DNA from: Devosia sp. Root436
Lineage (GTDB): Bacteria; Pseudomonadota; Alphaproteobacteria; Rhizobiales; Devosiaceae
Direction of reading: 5' to 3'
Assembly (NCBI RefSeq): GCF_001426345.1
Contig: NZ_LMEM01000014.1
Location: 124,001 to 188,000, forward strand
Length of the DNA stretch: 64,000 bases
A program made the translations under genes and the position numbers. Positions 28,541-37,292 of this stretch are shown piece after piece. Under the pieces are notes generated by a model. That model had not been told where the DNA came from. It searched no databases and saw only the letters and a program-made list of their open reading frames with translations. How positions within the stretch are numbered: position 1 is the first letter of the stretch; each line of letters opens with the position of its first letter.

Positions 28541-28897
28541 TCAACCGAGGCGGGCGATGAGGCTTTCGTGATCGGCCACGAACAGGTGATGGCCGCGCCG
28601 GTTGGTCTCGTAGACGAAATCGTGCAGCGCCTTGCTGGCCGCGACCTCGGCGGCGATGTCGCCCTGGATGACCAGGCGCCGGCTATATTGCTCCATCTTC
28701 TGGAAAACCTCGCCGGCAATTCGCGTGCTGAGATCGAGAAAGCCGGGGGCAAGGCGGGAGACGGGCACCACGATGATGTCGGGGTCGGCCTGGTAGGCTT
28801 CTCCGATGAGGTCAGGTGCGCTGAGATCGCCACCCAGAAGACCACCATGCGGCGGCAATTCGCAGATGACGAGCCCCTTGTGCTTGATGATATTCAT
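28541..28897 (-). CDS. DUF4180 domain protein
   Basis: Small cytosolic protein of 118 residues. The pattern resembles DUF4180: an N-terminal small strand-rich part with DLIGEAYQADPDIIVVP, then FLDLSTRIAGEVFQKMEQY and near the end HDFVYETNRRGHHLFVADH. Function of the family is unknown; copies often occur alone. It lies 30 bases upstream of rnhB on the same strand and could share its transcript. Confidence 0.8.
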   Translation of the reverse strand: MNIIKHKGLVICELPPHGGLLGGDLSAPDLIGEAYQADPDIIVVPVSRLAPGFLDLSTRIAGEVFQKMEQYSRRLVIQGDIAAEVAASKALHDFVYETNRRGHHLFVADHESLIARLG

Positions 28898-28984
28898 GAC
28901 GGTTTCTCCGTAATTGGCCCTGTGCCGGGCCGGGGCGGGTTGCTATAGTCCGTTCCGCCGGGGGGCGCCAGCAAAGAGAATTCG

Positions 28985-29572
28985 ATGATCGCCAGAATTG
29001 GCAGCGCCTTTATTGTGCTCTTGGTGTCTTGCCTGCCGGCCGGGGCCGAGCCGTTCCATCATCCATTTGGCGAATGGCGGGAATACCATCGGGACTGGCT
29101 GGCGTCCTGCCCTGATGTGATCGACGAAAGCGCGACTGATTATTACGGCTTTTCCTGCTTTGCCAGCACCGGCAGCCAGGAATTGAACAGCGCCAACCTA
29201 CCGGCCTACAAGCTCACCCTGTTCCGCAACCGCCTCAATGGCGAACTCGACCTGGCCATCACGGTGGCGGCCGATGGCGTCGAAATCGATATGAGCCGGC
29301 CGCTGCTACTCGCCTTTGGCGGCGAGGCGCCCGAAGCGCTGGATTTCACCACCGATCTCGAGACGCGCTACAACACGGTCAACCAGTTCTTCGTCGCCGA
29401 TCCTGCCCGCAAGGCCGCGTTGATCGAGCGGATGAAGGAGCGGAACGCCCTGATGCTCAGCGTGCCGCTCAGCGGCGAGGGGGCGAGCAAGGAGGTCTGG
29501 CTGTCGTTGCGCGGCGTCATCGCCTCGCTCGACTTCATGGCCAGCTATGCGCGCAAGGTGGCGCAATACTAG
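28985..29572 (+). CDS. Secreted protein of unknown function
   Basis: Predicted periplasmic protein of 195 residues with a signal peptide (MIARIGSAFIVLLVSCLPAG, cleaved near residue 21). Two cysteines (SCPDVI and GFSCFAS) are about 16 residues apart and could form a disulfide. The remainder is a mixed beta fold ending in a helix. The layout recalls IalB-like secreted proteins of Hyphomicrobiales, but I see no defining motif, so I leave it unnamed. Its stop overlaps the convergent radical SAM gene by four bases. Confidence 0.75.
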   Translation: MIARIGSAFIVLLVSCLPAGAEPFHHPFGEWREYHRDWLASCPDVIDESATDYYGFSCFASTGSQELNSANLPAYKLTLFRNRLNGELDLAITVAADGVEIDMSRPLLLAFGGEAPEALDFTTDLETRYNTVNQFFVADPARKAALIERMKERNALMLSVPLSGEGASKEVWLSLRGVIASLDFMASYARKVAQY

Positions 29573-30717
29573 AACAGGCTCATCTGCCGCTCTTCCAGGC
29601 GCGGCGCAACGAACAGGTCGTTGCGCAGGCTGGGCAGCCTGGCATCGAGCCCGTAGCGCTCACGCGCCTTGTCGAAGCGCTGACGCAGCAGGGTGGCATA
29701 GGGGCCTTCGCCGGTCATGCGGGTGCCGAAGCGGGAATCGTAATCCTTGCCGCCGCGCGTGTCGCGCACCAGCGACAGCACATGGCGCACCCGGTCGGGG
29801 AAATGGCGCAGCAGCCATTCGCGGAACACGTCGCGCACTTCGCCCGGCAGGCGCAGCAGGATCATCGAGGCGCTCTTGGCGCCCTGCGCCGCCGCGGCGT
29901 CGAAAATGCGTTCGAGCTCCATGTCGTTGATCGCCGGGATCATCGGCGAGGCAAACACCGCCACCGGCACGCCGGCTTCGCTGAGCAGCCGGATGGCTTC
30001 GAGCCGCCGGGCCGGGGAGGAGGCGCGCGGCTCCATCTTGCGGCTGAGCTTGTGATCCATCGAGGTCATTGAGATGGCAACCTTTACCAGGCCCAGCCTG
30101 GCCAGCTCGGTCAAAAGATCGAGGTCGCGGATGATCAGCGCCGACTTGGTGGTGATCATCACCGGATGGCGGGTTTCGAGCATGACTTCGAGAATGCCGC
30201 GCGTCAGCTTGTGCCTGCGCTCGGCCGGCTGATAGGGATCGGTATTGGTGCCCATGGCGATGGGCTTGACCTTGTAGCCCCTGGCGCCGATTTCGGCGCG
30301 CAGGGCCTCGACCGCATTGACCTTCACATAGATGTCGCGCTCGAACTCGATGCCGGCCGAATGGCCGAGAAAGGCATGGCTGGGGCGGGCATAACAATAC
30401 GAACACCCATGCTCGCAGCCGCGATAGGCATTGATCGAGCGCTCGAAGCCGATGTCGGGACTGTCATTGGTCGTGATGATGGTCTTGGCGCGTTCGACAT
30501 GCTCCACCGTCTCGAACATCGAGAGCGGCTCCACATTGTCCCAGCCATCGTCGAACCCTTCGCGCTTCTGCCTTTCGAAGCGCCCGGTTGCATTGCTTTG
30601 CGCCCCGCGACCGCGAATGCGGCCGGGGTCCAGCAGTTCGCGCCGCGCCAGATCGGCGTCGCGGCTGCGGCTGAGCTTTTCCAGTGCTTCGAAAGAGGGG
30701 GCCTGATAGAGGGCCAT
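29569..30717 (-). CDS. PA0069-family radical SAM protein
   Basis: Radical S-adenosylmethionine protein of 382 residues related to spore photoproduct lyase. The cluster motif is CEHGCSYC (C101, C105, C108; C-x3-C-x2-C) preceded by INAYRG, and GTNTDPYQPAERR is the SAM-binding segment of this subfamily. The molecular reaction is not known. AGGAGATGTTTC precedes the ATG. A perfect LexA box overlaps the probable -35 element about 76 bases upstream, which suggests a DNA-damage role. Confidence 0.93.
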   Translation of the reverse strand: MALYQAPSFEALEKLSRSRDADLARRELLDPGRIRGRGAQSNATGRFERQKREGFDDGWDNVEPLSMFETVEHVERAKTIITTNDSPDIGFERSINAYRGCEHGCSYCYARPSHAFLGHSAGIEFERDIYVKVNAVEALRAEIGARGYKVKPIAMGTNTDPYQPAERRHKLTRGILEVMLETRHPVMITTKSALIIRDLDLLTELARLGLVKVAISMTSMDHKLSRKMEPRASSPARRLEAIRLLSEAGVPVAVFASPMIPAINDMELERIFDAAAAQGAKSASMILLRLPGEVRDVFREWLLRHFPDRVRHVLSLVRDTRGGKDYDSRFGTRMTGEGPYATLLRQRFDKARERYGLDARLPSLRNDLFVAPRLEERQMSLF

Positions 30718-31165
30718 GAAACATCTCCTGCGGGGCGCGCAGCAGTCGAATCGTGACTGCAGAACGTGTCACGACAGATAGCAGTTCCATGAGAACAAAG
30801 CAAGAACGACAGGAAGATCGTGGCCACCGAAGGGCCGCTGCCTGACAGCTATATGGGAAACGCCCGGCGTGATTTGAAGGGGCAAAAACACAATTTCGCA
30901 TCGCAGAATTGCGTTTGTGTGGGTGGACGCTTGGCCGCGGCAAGCCTAAACAGGCAGGCCTTTTTCGCGGGCCGGTCAGACCGGATAATGCTTAAGCGAA
31001 CAATTTAATATTGACCCCGGCACGGGTCTGAATTACTAAAGCTAGCACTTAACCAAGATGCTGCTGACACAGGATGTCGCGGAATCTTTTCAGAGTGGCG
31101 TCGAAATCCATCGATGCCGCTCGTCGTCCTGGTGACAGCGCAATTCAAAAGGTTCTGAGGGAATC
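30718..31165. other. Divergent promoter region: radical SAM and DHA2 transporter
   Basis: About 450 bases. The left part holds the LexA-box promoter of the radical SAM gene. The right part holds a good sigma-70-like promoter for the transporter, TTGACC at 31011-31016 and TACTAA at 31034-31039 with a 17-base spacer, then about 126 bases of leader ending in GAGGG before the ATG. A small dyad CCGGTCAGACCGG lies at about 30972-30984 upstream of that promoter and could bind a regulator. No gene is called inside. Confidence 0.6.
30775..30807 (-). promoter_or_regulatory. LexA box over the radical SAM promoter
   Basis: On the minus strand GTTCTTGCTTTGTTC at 30807-30793 is a perfect alphaproteobacterial LexA site, GTTC-N7-GTTC. 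Within it TTGCTT (30803-30798) is a plausible -35 and TATCTG (30780-30775) a plausible -10 with a 17-base spacer. LexA bound here would block RNA polymerase, giving SOS control. It is 76 bases upstream of the radical SAM start. Confidence 0.8.
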
Positions 31166-32659
31166 ATGAGTACCGAGGCAACAACATTCAACGCCGAACT
31201 TGTCGGCGCTCCGCCGCCGGTCAGCCAGACCGACGCGGCTCGCAATAACCTGGTCATCGCCCTGCTGCTGGTTTCGACATTCGTGGTGTTTCTCAACGAG
31301 ACCATCATGAGCGTGGCCATTCCGCACCTGATGGCCGATCTGGGTGTCGCCGCCAGCGCCGCGCAGTGGCTGACCACGGCCTTTCTGCTGACCATGGCCG
31401 TTGTCATACCGGTGACCGGCTTCCTGCTGCAGCGTCTCAATACGCGGCCGATCTTCCTGCTCGCCATGTCGATCTTCACTGCGGGCACGCTGCTCTGCGC
31501 GGTGTCGCCGGGCCTTGAGCTGCTGGTCGTCGGTCGCGTGGTGCAGGCCATCGGCACGGCCATCATGATGCCGTTGCTGATGACCACCGTGATGACGCTG
31601 GTTCCCCCCGAGGGACGCGGCAAGACCATGGGCAACATTTCCATCGTCATGTCGGTCGCGCCCGCCATCGGCCCGACCATCGGCGGCTTCATCCTGGCCA
31701 ACCTGGAATGGCGCTGGATGTTCATCCTGGTGCTGCCGATTGCCATCGGTGCCCTGGTGCTGGGCTATCGCAAGATCCAGAATGTCTCGACGCCCCGCTA
31801 TGCGCCGCTCGACATATTCTCGGTCATTCTGTCGGCCTTTGCCTTCGGTGGCCTGATCTATGGCCTATCCAGCTTCGGCGAGAGCTTCGCCCATGCCGAC
31901 GCGCCGACCGCCATGCCGCTCTGGCTGCCGATCGCGGTTGGTGTGGTGGCCATGGTCGCCTTCGTCTGGCGGCAACTCGGCCTGCAGCGCGACAACAAGG
32001 CGCTGCTTGACCTGCGCGTCTTCCAGTCGCGCAACTACACCGTGTCGGTAAGCCTGATGCTCATCGCCATGATGGCTCTGTTCGGCACCGTCATCCTGCT
32101 GCCGATCTATACGCAGAATGTCGTCGGCCTCGATACGCTGCAGACCGGTCTGCTGCTGCTGCCGGGCGGTCTCATCATGGGCCTGATGGGCCCGGTCGTG
32201 GGGCGCCTGTTCGACCGCGTCGGCCCGACCGTGCTGGCCGTGCCGGGCACTATCCTGGTCTCGGCGGTGCTGTGGGCGCTGACCACGGTCGGCCAGGACA
32301 CCTCGCCCTGGGCGCTGATGGCCGGTCATATCGTGCTGAGCATCGGCCTCGCGCTGATCTTCACGCCGGTATTCACCTCGTCGATGGGCTCGGTGCGCAT
32401 GGAGCTTTACTCCCATGCCTCCGCCGTCCTCGGTTCGGTGCAGCAACTGGCCGGTGCGGCGGGCATTGCCCTGTTCATCGCGCTGATGACTATCCGCACC
32501 GCGGCGCTGGCCACTGCAGGTCTCGACCCGGTCGAGGCTCTTGCCGGCGGCATCCGCCTTGCCTTCCTGGTCGGGGCGGTGATCTCGCTGTTCGCCATCG
32601 TGGCGGCATTCTTCATCCGCAAGCCCGAAGGCGGCGGTGCTGGCCATGGCGGCCACTGA
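31166..32659 (+). CDS. DHA2-family MFS drug exporter
   Basis: Major-facilitator protein of 497 residues with about 14 membrane helices, as in EmrB/QacA drug:proton antiporters. The antiporter motif C appears as APAIGPTIGGFIL, the first loop has LNTRPIFLLAM in place of motif A, and FLNETIMSVAIPHL in helix 1 is the DHA2 signature. No EmrA-like membrane fusion partner or regulator is adjacent. Substrate is unknown. Confidence 0.93.
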   Translation: MSTEATTFNAELVGAPPPVSQTDAARNNLVIALLLVSTFVVFLNETIMSVAIPHLMADLGVAASAAQWLTTAFLLTMAVVIPVTGFLLQRLNTRPIFLLAMSIFTAGTLLCAVSPGLELLVVGRVVQAIGTAIMMPLLMTTVMTLVPPEGRGKTMGNISIVMSVAPAIGPTIGGFILANLEWRWMFILVLPIAIGALVLGYRKIQNVSTPRYAPLDIFSVILSAFAFGGLIYGLSSFGESFAHADAPTAMPLWLPIAVGVVAMVAFVWRQLGLQRDNKALLDLRVFQSRNYTVSVSLMLIAMMALFGTVILLPIYTQNVVGLDTLQTGLLLLPGGLIMGLMGPVVGRLFDRVGPTVLAVPGTILVSAVLWALTTVGQDTSPWALMAGHIVLSIGLALIFTPVFTSSMGSVRMELYSHASAVLGSVQQLAGAAGIALFIALMTIRTAALATAGLDPVEALAGGIRLAFLVGAVISLFAIVAAFFIRKPEGGGAGHGGH

Positions 32660-32683
32660 CGCCATCGCCTGATCCAACTTGCA

Positions 32684-32716
32684 ACGGCGCCGGTGTATCC
32701 CACCGGCGCCGTTTTT
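32684..32716 (+). terminator. Intrinsic terminator after the DHA2 transporter
   Basis: ACGGCGCCGGTG (32684-32695), loop of five, CACCGGCGCCGT (32701-32712), then TTTTTG. The stem is a perfect 12-bp match followed by a T-run. It lies 25 bases past the transporter stop. Confidence 0.92.
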
Positions 32717-32727
32717 GTTTGGGGTAT

Positions 32728-33264
32728 TCAGCGCTCGTCGAGGCGCGGCATCAGTTCGACGAAATTGCAGGGCTTGTGGCGGTAGTCGAGCTGGTGGGTA
32801 AGGATGCCCTCCCAGGCATCGCGGCAGGCGCCGCGCGAGCCGGGCAGGCAGAAGACGAAGGTGGTGCCGATCAGTCCCGCCGTGGCGCGTGACTGCAGCG
32901 AACTGGTGCCGACCGTGGTGGCCGAATATTGGTGAAACAGCACCGAAAAGCCTTCCATGCGCTTGTCGAACAGCGGCTCGATGGCTTCGGGCGTCACGTC
33001 GCGGCCGGAAAAGCCGGTGCCCCCGGTGGTGAGGATCACATCGACCTTGGAGTCGGCGACGAACCCCTGCACCGCCCGGCGGATGAGCTGGATATCGTCG
33101 CGCACCACGACCCGATCGGCGCAGCCGTGGCCGTCGGCTTCCAGCAGTGATTTGAGCAGCGCGCCGCCCGTATCGGTTTCGAGCGTGCGCGTGTCGGACA
33201 CGGCGATGACGGCGATGGACAGCGGCTTGAACGCCCGGTCTTCAAATCGTGCCGTCTTGAACAT
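32728..33264 (-). CDS. moaB: Molybdenum cofactor biosynthesis protein B
   Basis: MoaB/MogA-fold protein of 178 residues, involved in molybdopterin adenylylation. Features are LSIAVIAVSDTR at the N-terminus, the LTTGGTGFSGRDVTPEA loop that binds the cofactor, and PGSRGACRDAWEGIL near the end. The start at 33264 lies within the 3' end of the upstream MFS gene (23-base overlap), so the two are probably coupled. No other moa or moe gene lies in this window. Confidence 0.94.
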   Translation of the reverse strand: MFKTARFEDRAFKPLSIAVIAVSDTRTLETDTGGALLKSLLEADGHGCADRVVVRDDIQLIRRAVQGFVADSKVDVILTTGGTGFSGRDVTPEAIEPLFDKRMEGFSVLFHQYSATTVGTSSLQSRATAGLIGTTFVFCLPGSRGACRDAWEGILTHQLDYRHKPCNFVELMPRLDER

Positions 33265-34567
33265 CGCGCCTGTCCTCGTTCTGCATTGCCAGTTCTTCGG
33301 GAACAGGCTCTTCGGCGTGCCCCATCTCGGGGCTATCACTATCAGCCCGCGGATCGAGCACAATGGTTTCCGGCGTCACCTGGCGGTCGCCGCCCATCGG
33401 TTGGAAGGGCGCGCGCTCTGAAGCATCCTTGCTCTTGCGCAGCCGCATGCGCAGGAAGGCGGTGATCGCCAGCGCGCCGTGGAAGGACGAGGTGACGATA
33501 AACAGGCCAACCGGCGACCAGGCGCCCATGATGATCGAAGCCAAGGCCGGCCCGATGGCGAGGCCGATGCCCAGGATCAGCAGCATGCCGCCGGCGATCT
33601 TGGCGAAGTCGCCATCCTTGGCGAAGTCGTTGGCATGGGCCACGGCCACCGCGTAGATCGGGTTGGCGGCAAAGCCATAGGCGGCGAACAGCACGAACAT
33701 CATCCAGTTCGCGCCCGGATTGATGAGAACAGTGAGCGCGCCGACCACGGCCGCAAAACCGGAGAGCCCGATCAGCACCAGCCGCCGATCGATGTGGTCG
33801 GATAGGCGTCCGAACGGAATCTGCGCTACGGCGCCCAGGATGGCGGCGAGAGCAAAGAGCAGCGAAATGCCGCCGGCATCGAGCCCCTGCTCGTGGCCAT
33901 AAACCGGGGCGAGCGTGCCGAAGGCGCCATTGGCCATGCCGACCGAAAAGGCGGCGATGGCCGCGACCGGCGAGGTACGGTAGAGCAGACCGACATCGAT
34001 CTTGGCCGACGACAGGGGGCGCGGCTGCGGGCTCGACGTCATCGCCGTGGGCAGCACCGCGCAGATGAAGCTGATAGCGCCCAGCACGAAGGGGACATAG
34101 CCGGCCGTGCCGGTGATCGACATGGAGATTTGCCCCAGTGTCGAGGCGGCCATGTTGATGGTGACGTAGATCGAGAAGATAGTGCCGCGGCTCTTGTTTT
34201 CGGCCACTTCGTTGAGCCAGCTTTCGACGATCATCGCCGCCCCGGCAAAGCAGAAGCCGCTGAGCGCGCGCAGCAGAATCCAGCTGACATCGTTGATCAG
34301 CAGCAGGTTGAGCAGGATGGTGACCGTGCCGATGGCCGCCATGACCGAAAAGGCGCGGATATGGCCGACCTTGCGCACCACTATCGGCACCGTGATCGAC
34401 CCGGCGACGAAGCCGGCCGACCAGCCGGTGCCGATGAGGCCCAATGACAGCAGCGAAAAGCCTTCCTCGGCGCCACGTACCGAGAGCAGCAGGCCCTGCA
34501 AGCCGCCGCCGAACATGAGCAGCGCGGAACCCAGGAACAGGGCATAAATCTTGATGACAGAGGCCAT
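33242..34567 (-). CDS. MFS transporter (YcaD-like)
   Basis: Membrane transporter of 441 residues with 12 predicted helices. The N-half has SWLNEVAENKSRGTIFSIYV and the C-half has VAQIPFGRLSDHIDRRLVL, the motif A of the second half; together they match the YcaD-like subgroup. A hydrophilic acidic tail of about 60 residues follows the last helix. I chose ATG at 34567 (MASVIKIYALFLG). The substrate is unknown. The tail overlaps the moaB start. Confidence 0.9.
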   Translation of the reverse strand: MASVIKIYALFLGSALLMFGGGLQGLLLSVRGAEEGFSLLSLGLIGTGWSAGFVAGSITVPIVVRKVGHIRAFSVMAAIGTVTILLNLLLINDVSWILLRALSGFCFAGAAMIVESWLNEVAENKSRGTIFSIYVTINMAASTLGQISMSITGTAGYVPFVLGAISFICAVLPTAMTSSPQPRPLSSAKIDVGLLYRTSPVAAIAAFSVGMANGAFGTLAPVYGHEQGLDAGGISLLFALAAILGAVAQIPFGRLSDHIDRRLVLIGLSGFAAVVGALTVLINPGANWMMFVLFAAYGFAANPIYAVAVAHANDFAKDGDFAKIAGGMLLILGIGLAIGPALASIIMGAWSPVGLFIVTSSFHGALAITAFLRMRLRKSKDASERAPFQPMGGDRQVTPETIVLDPRADSDSPEMGHAEEPVPEELAMQNEDRRDVQDGTI

Positions 34568-34665
34568 GACGCTTTCGATTGTGCTGGATCGGAACGTTGC
34601 AAATCGCAACGGTCACCATAGCGCGACGTTCCCCGATTGGCAGGGCGAAATTGGGTCAGGCGGAA

Positions 34666-35472
34666 TTATTGGGTCTGGAGACCTAAAGCCTCGATTTTGA
34701 GCTTGAGACTCAGCATGTCGCGCCAGGCCTGCTGCTTGGCGGCGGGATTGCGCAGCAGATAGGCCGGATGCAGCGTGGGGATGGCGTCGGCCTCGTGGTT
34801 GCCGATGCTGACCTTCGACCACTTGCCGCGCATCTTGATGATGCCGTTGGTGGTGGAGAAGATTGTCTGCATGGCCGGGCCGCCCAGCGTCATCACCAGT
34901 TTGGGGGCCACCAGTTCCACCTGCCGATGCAGGAAGGGCAGGCAGAGCGCCATTTCCTCCGGGGTGGGCGTACGGTTGCCGGGCGGGCGCCAGGGCACCG
35001 TATTGGCGATATAGACCTTTGTCCGATCGAGGCCGATGGCATCAAGCATGCGATCCAGCAACTGCCCGGATTTGCCGACGAAGGGCTTGCCCTGCCGGTC
35101 CTCCTCGGCGCCGGGCGCTTCCCCAATCAGCATGATCCTGGCTTTCGGGTTGCCATCGGCAAAGACCAGTTGGGTGGCGCGCAGCTTGAGCCCACACCCG
35201 TCATAGGCGCCGAGAATGCCCTGCAATTCATCGAGCGACTGTGCCGAAGCGGCGAGGCTTCGCGCTTCGGACGGGTCGCCGCCGAGCAGGGGCGTTTCGG
35301 CGGGACGCTCCGCAGCGGGCGCGGTTGCCGGTGGTGGCGTCACGCGCTGCGGTGGACGCTGGACGAAGCGATCCACCGGCTCCTCGCCGACGGCGACATC
35401 GACACCCGCAGCCCGATACCAGTCGAGCACGGCTAGCATTTCGTCGTGATTTAGCGGTCGATCTTGAGCCAT
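34666..35472 (-). CDS. Uracil-DNA glycosylase, family 4-like but lacking two cluster cysteines
   Basis: DNA repair glycosylase of 268 residues. An N-terminal Pro/Ala-rich extension of about 70 residues precedes the catalytic domain with [20 protein letters not shown] and the C-terminal [16 protein letters not shown], both diagnostic. Family 4 enzymes hold a 4Fe-4S cluster by four cysteines; here only those in DGCGLK and MALCLPF remain, and [10 protein letters not shown] has W where family 4 has C. It may thus be a cluster-free relative. The start at 35472 is divergent from the ETF-QO gene. Confidence 0.88.
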   Translation of the reverse strand: MAQDRPLNHDEMLAVLDWYRAAGVDVAVGEEPVDRFVQRPPQRVTPPPATAPAAERPAETPLLGGDPSEARSLAASAQSLDELQGILGAYDGCGLKLRATQLVFADGNPKARIMLIGEAPGAEEDRQGKPFVGKSGQLLDRMLDAIGLDRTKVYIANTVPWRPPGNRTPTPEEMALCLPFLHRQVELVAPKLVMTLGGPAMQTIFSTTNGIIKMRGKWSKVSIGNHEADAIPTLHPAYLLRNPAAKQQAWRDMLSLKLKIEALGLQTQ

Positions 35473-35537
35473 GTTGTCTGTTATGTCACAGCCCGTTTGG
35501 CGCGGCCAGATCAGACGAAACATTGAGGCATTCCTAT

Positions 35538-37184
35538 ATGGCAGAGGTCGGCTCACGCGAAACCCTTTCGACCGACGTGCTGATCGTCGGTGCGGGTCCG
35601 TCGGGCCTGGCTGCGGCCATCAGGATCAAGCAGCGCCACCCCGAAATCACGGTAACCGTGGTTGAAAAGGCCGCGGAAGTAGGCGGGCATATCCTTTCCG
35701 GCGCGGTGATGGACCCGGTCGGCCTCGATGCGCTGATCCCCGACTGGCGGCTCAAAGGCGCCCCGGTGGGGCCCGACGTGACCCGCGACACCTATCACCT
35801 GCTGACCGATAAACACGATTTCGTCCTGCCGCACCTGCTGGTGCCGCCGCAGTTGAAAACCCGCAACGGCGTCATCGTCAGCCTGGGCAACCTGGTGCGC
35901 TGGCTGGGCGAACAGGCGGCGGAGCTGGGCGTCGATATTTTCCCGATGACGGCGGCGGTCGATGTGCTGTCGAGCGGCAAGGGGCCGGTGCGCGGCATCA
36001 TCACCGGCGATCTCGGCCGCGACCATGAGGGCCATCCCAAGCCGGGCTTTGCCGAAGGGATCGCGCTCGAAGCCAAATATACCCTGATCGCCGAGGGTGC
36101 GCGCGGGTCGCTGGCCAAGCAGATCATCGGTACCCACCAACTGGCGCGCGAGCCGCAGAAATATGGGCTGGGCATCAAGGAAGTCTGGGAAATCCCGGCG
36201 GAGAAGCATCAGCCGGGCAGGGTAGACCATTATCTCGGCTTCCCGCTCGACAATGCCACGGCGGGCGGCGGCTTCGTCTATCATGCCGAGGACCGCAAGC
36301 TCTATGTCGGGCTGGTGACCTATCTCGACTACGCCGATCCGACGCTGTCGCCCTTCGATGAATTCCAGCGCTTCAAGACGCACAAATCGGTGACCCCGCT
36401 GCTCGAAGGGGCGACCCGCCTCAGCTACGGCGCCCGCGCTGTGACGGCCGGCGGCTGGCAGTCGATCCCCACGCTGGCGTTCCCCGGCGGCGGCCTCATC
36501 GGTTGCGCGGCCGGCTTCATGAATGCGCCGCGCCTCAAGGCCATCCACAATGCCATCCTCTCCGGCATCGGCGCGGCCGATGCGGTGGCCGAGGCCATCG
36601 GCAAGGGCCGCCAGCACGATCTCATCAGGGATTTCGGTCATCGCATCATGGCCACCGGCATTGCCGAGGAGCTGCAGGGCGTGCGCAACGTCAAGCCGCT
36701 CTGGACCAAGCTGGGCACCGTGCTGGGTGCATTGGCGGGTGGCGTGGAGCTATGGAGCTCGGCCATTCTGGGCCGCTCGCTGCTCGGCACGCTGCATCAC
36801 GGCAAGGTGGACTATCAGGGGCTCAAGCCCAAGGGCGCGCTGCCGGCGCGCAGCTATGCCAAGCCGGACGACAAGCTGACCTTCGATCGGGCCTCGTCGG
36901 TCTACCTGGCCAACCTGGCCCATGACGAGGACCAGCCGGTGCACCTGCGCCTGGCCGACCCCGCCGTGCCGGTGCGCGACAACCTGCCTGTCTACGGCGA
37001 GCCGGCGCCGCTCTATTGCCCCGCCGGAGTCTATGAAATGGCCGAGGAAGGCGGGGCGCCGGTATTCCGCATCCACGCCGCCAACTGCGTGCATTGCAAG
37101 ACCTGCGATATCAAGGACCCGGCGCAAAACATCACCTGGGTTCCCCCTGAAGGCGGCAGTGGACCCAATTACAGTGGCATGTGA
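35538..37184 (+). CDS. Electron transfer flavoprotein-ubiquinone oxidoreductase
   Basis: Membrane-associated flavoprotein of 548 residues that passes electrons from ETF to ubiquinone. It has the FAD-binding VLIVGAGPSGLAAAIRIKQR near the start, the GGHILSGAV segment, and a C-terminal ferredoxin-like part with cysteines in YCPAGVYE and NCVHCKTCDIKDP for the 4Fe-4S cluster. GAGG precedes ATG at 35538; the long upstream extension of the frame is antisense to the glycosylase. The TPR and ispE genes follow. Confidence 0.96.
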   Translation: MAEVGSRETLSTDVLIVGAGPSGLAAAIRIKQRHPEITVTVVEKAAEVGGHILSGAVMDPVGLDALIPDWRLKGAPVGPDVTRDTYHLLTDKHDFVLPHLLVPPQLKTRNGVIVSLGNLVRWLGEQAAELGVDIFPMTAAVDVLSSGKGPVRGIITGDLGRDHEGHPKPGFAEGIALEAKYTLIAEGARGSLAKQIIGTHQLAREPQKYGLGIKEVWEIPAEKHQPGRVDHYLGFPLDNATAGGGFVYHAEDRKLYVGLVTYLDYADPTLSPFDEFQRFKTHKSVTPLLEGATRLSYGARAVTAGGWQSIPTLAFPGGGLIGCAAGFMNAPRLKAIHNAILSGIGAADAVAEAIGKGRQHDLIRDFGHRIMATGIAEELQGVRNVKPLWTKLGTVLGALAGGVELWSSAILGRSLLGTLHHGKVDYQGLKPKGALPARSYAKPDDKLTFDRASSVYLANLAHDEDQPVHLRLADPAVPVRDNLPVYGEPAPLYCPAGVYEMAEEGGAPVFRIHAANCVHCKTCDIKDPAQNITWVPPEGGSGPNYSGM

Positions 37185-37292
37185 ATTTCGTGCGGGATCA
37201 CGCTATGTGGCGCGCCCTTGCGGCGCAGTCCCAAAACGGACAATCTTCGCCGCCAGAACCGGCCCGAACAGGCCAACGGAGTAACCAGCCTC

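Noticed and set aside
30820..31008. 62-codon frame in the divergent promoter region
   Set aside because: It overlaps promoter elements and has no homology-like features or ribosome site.
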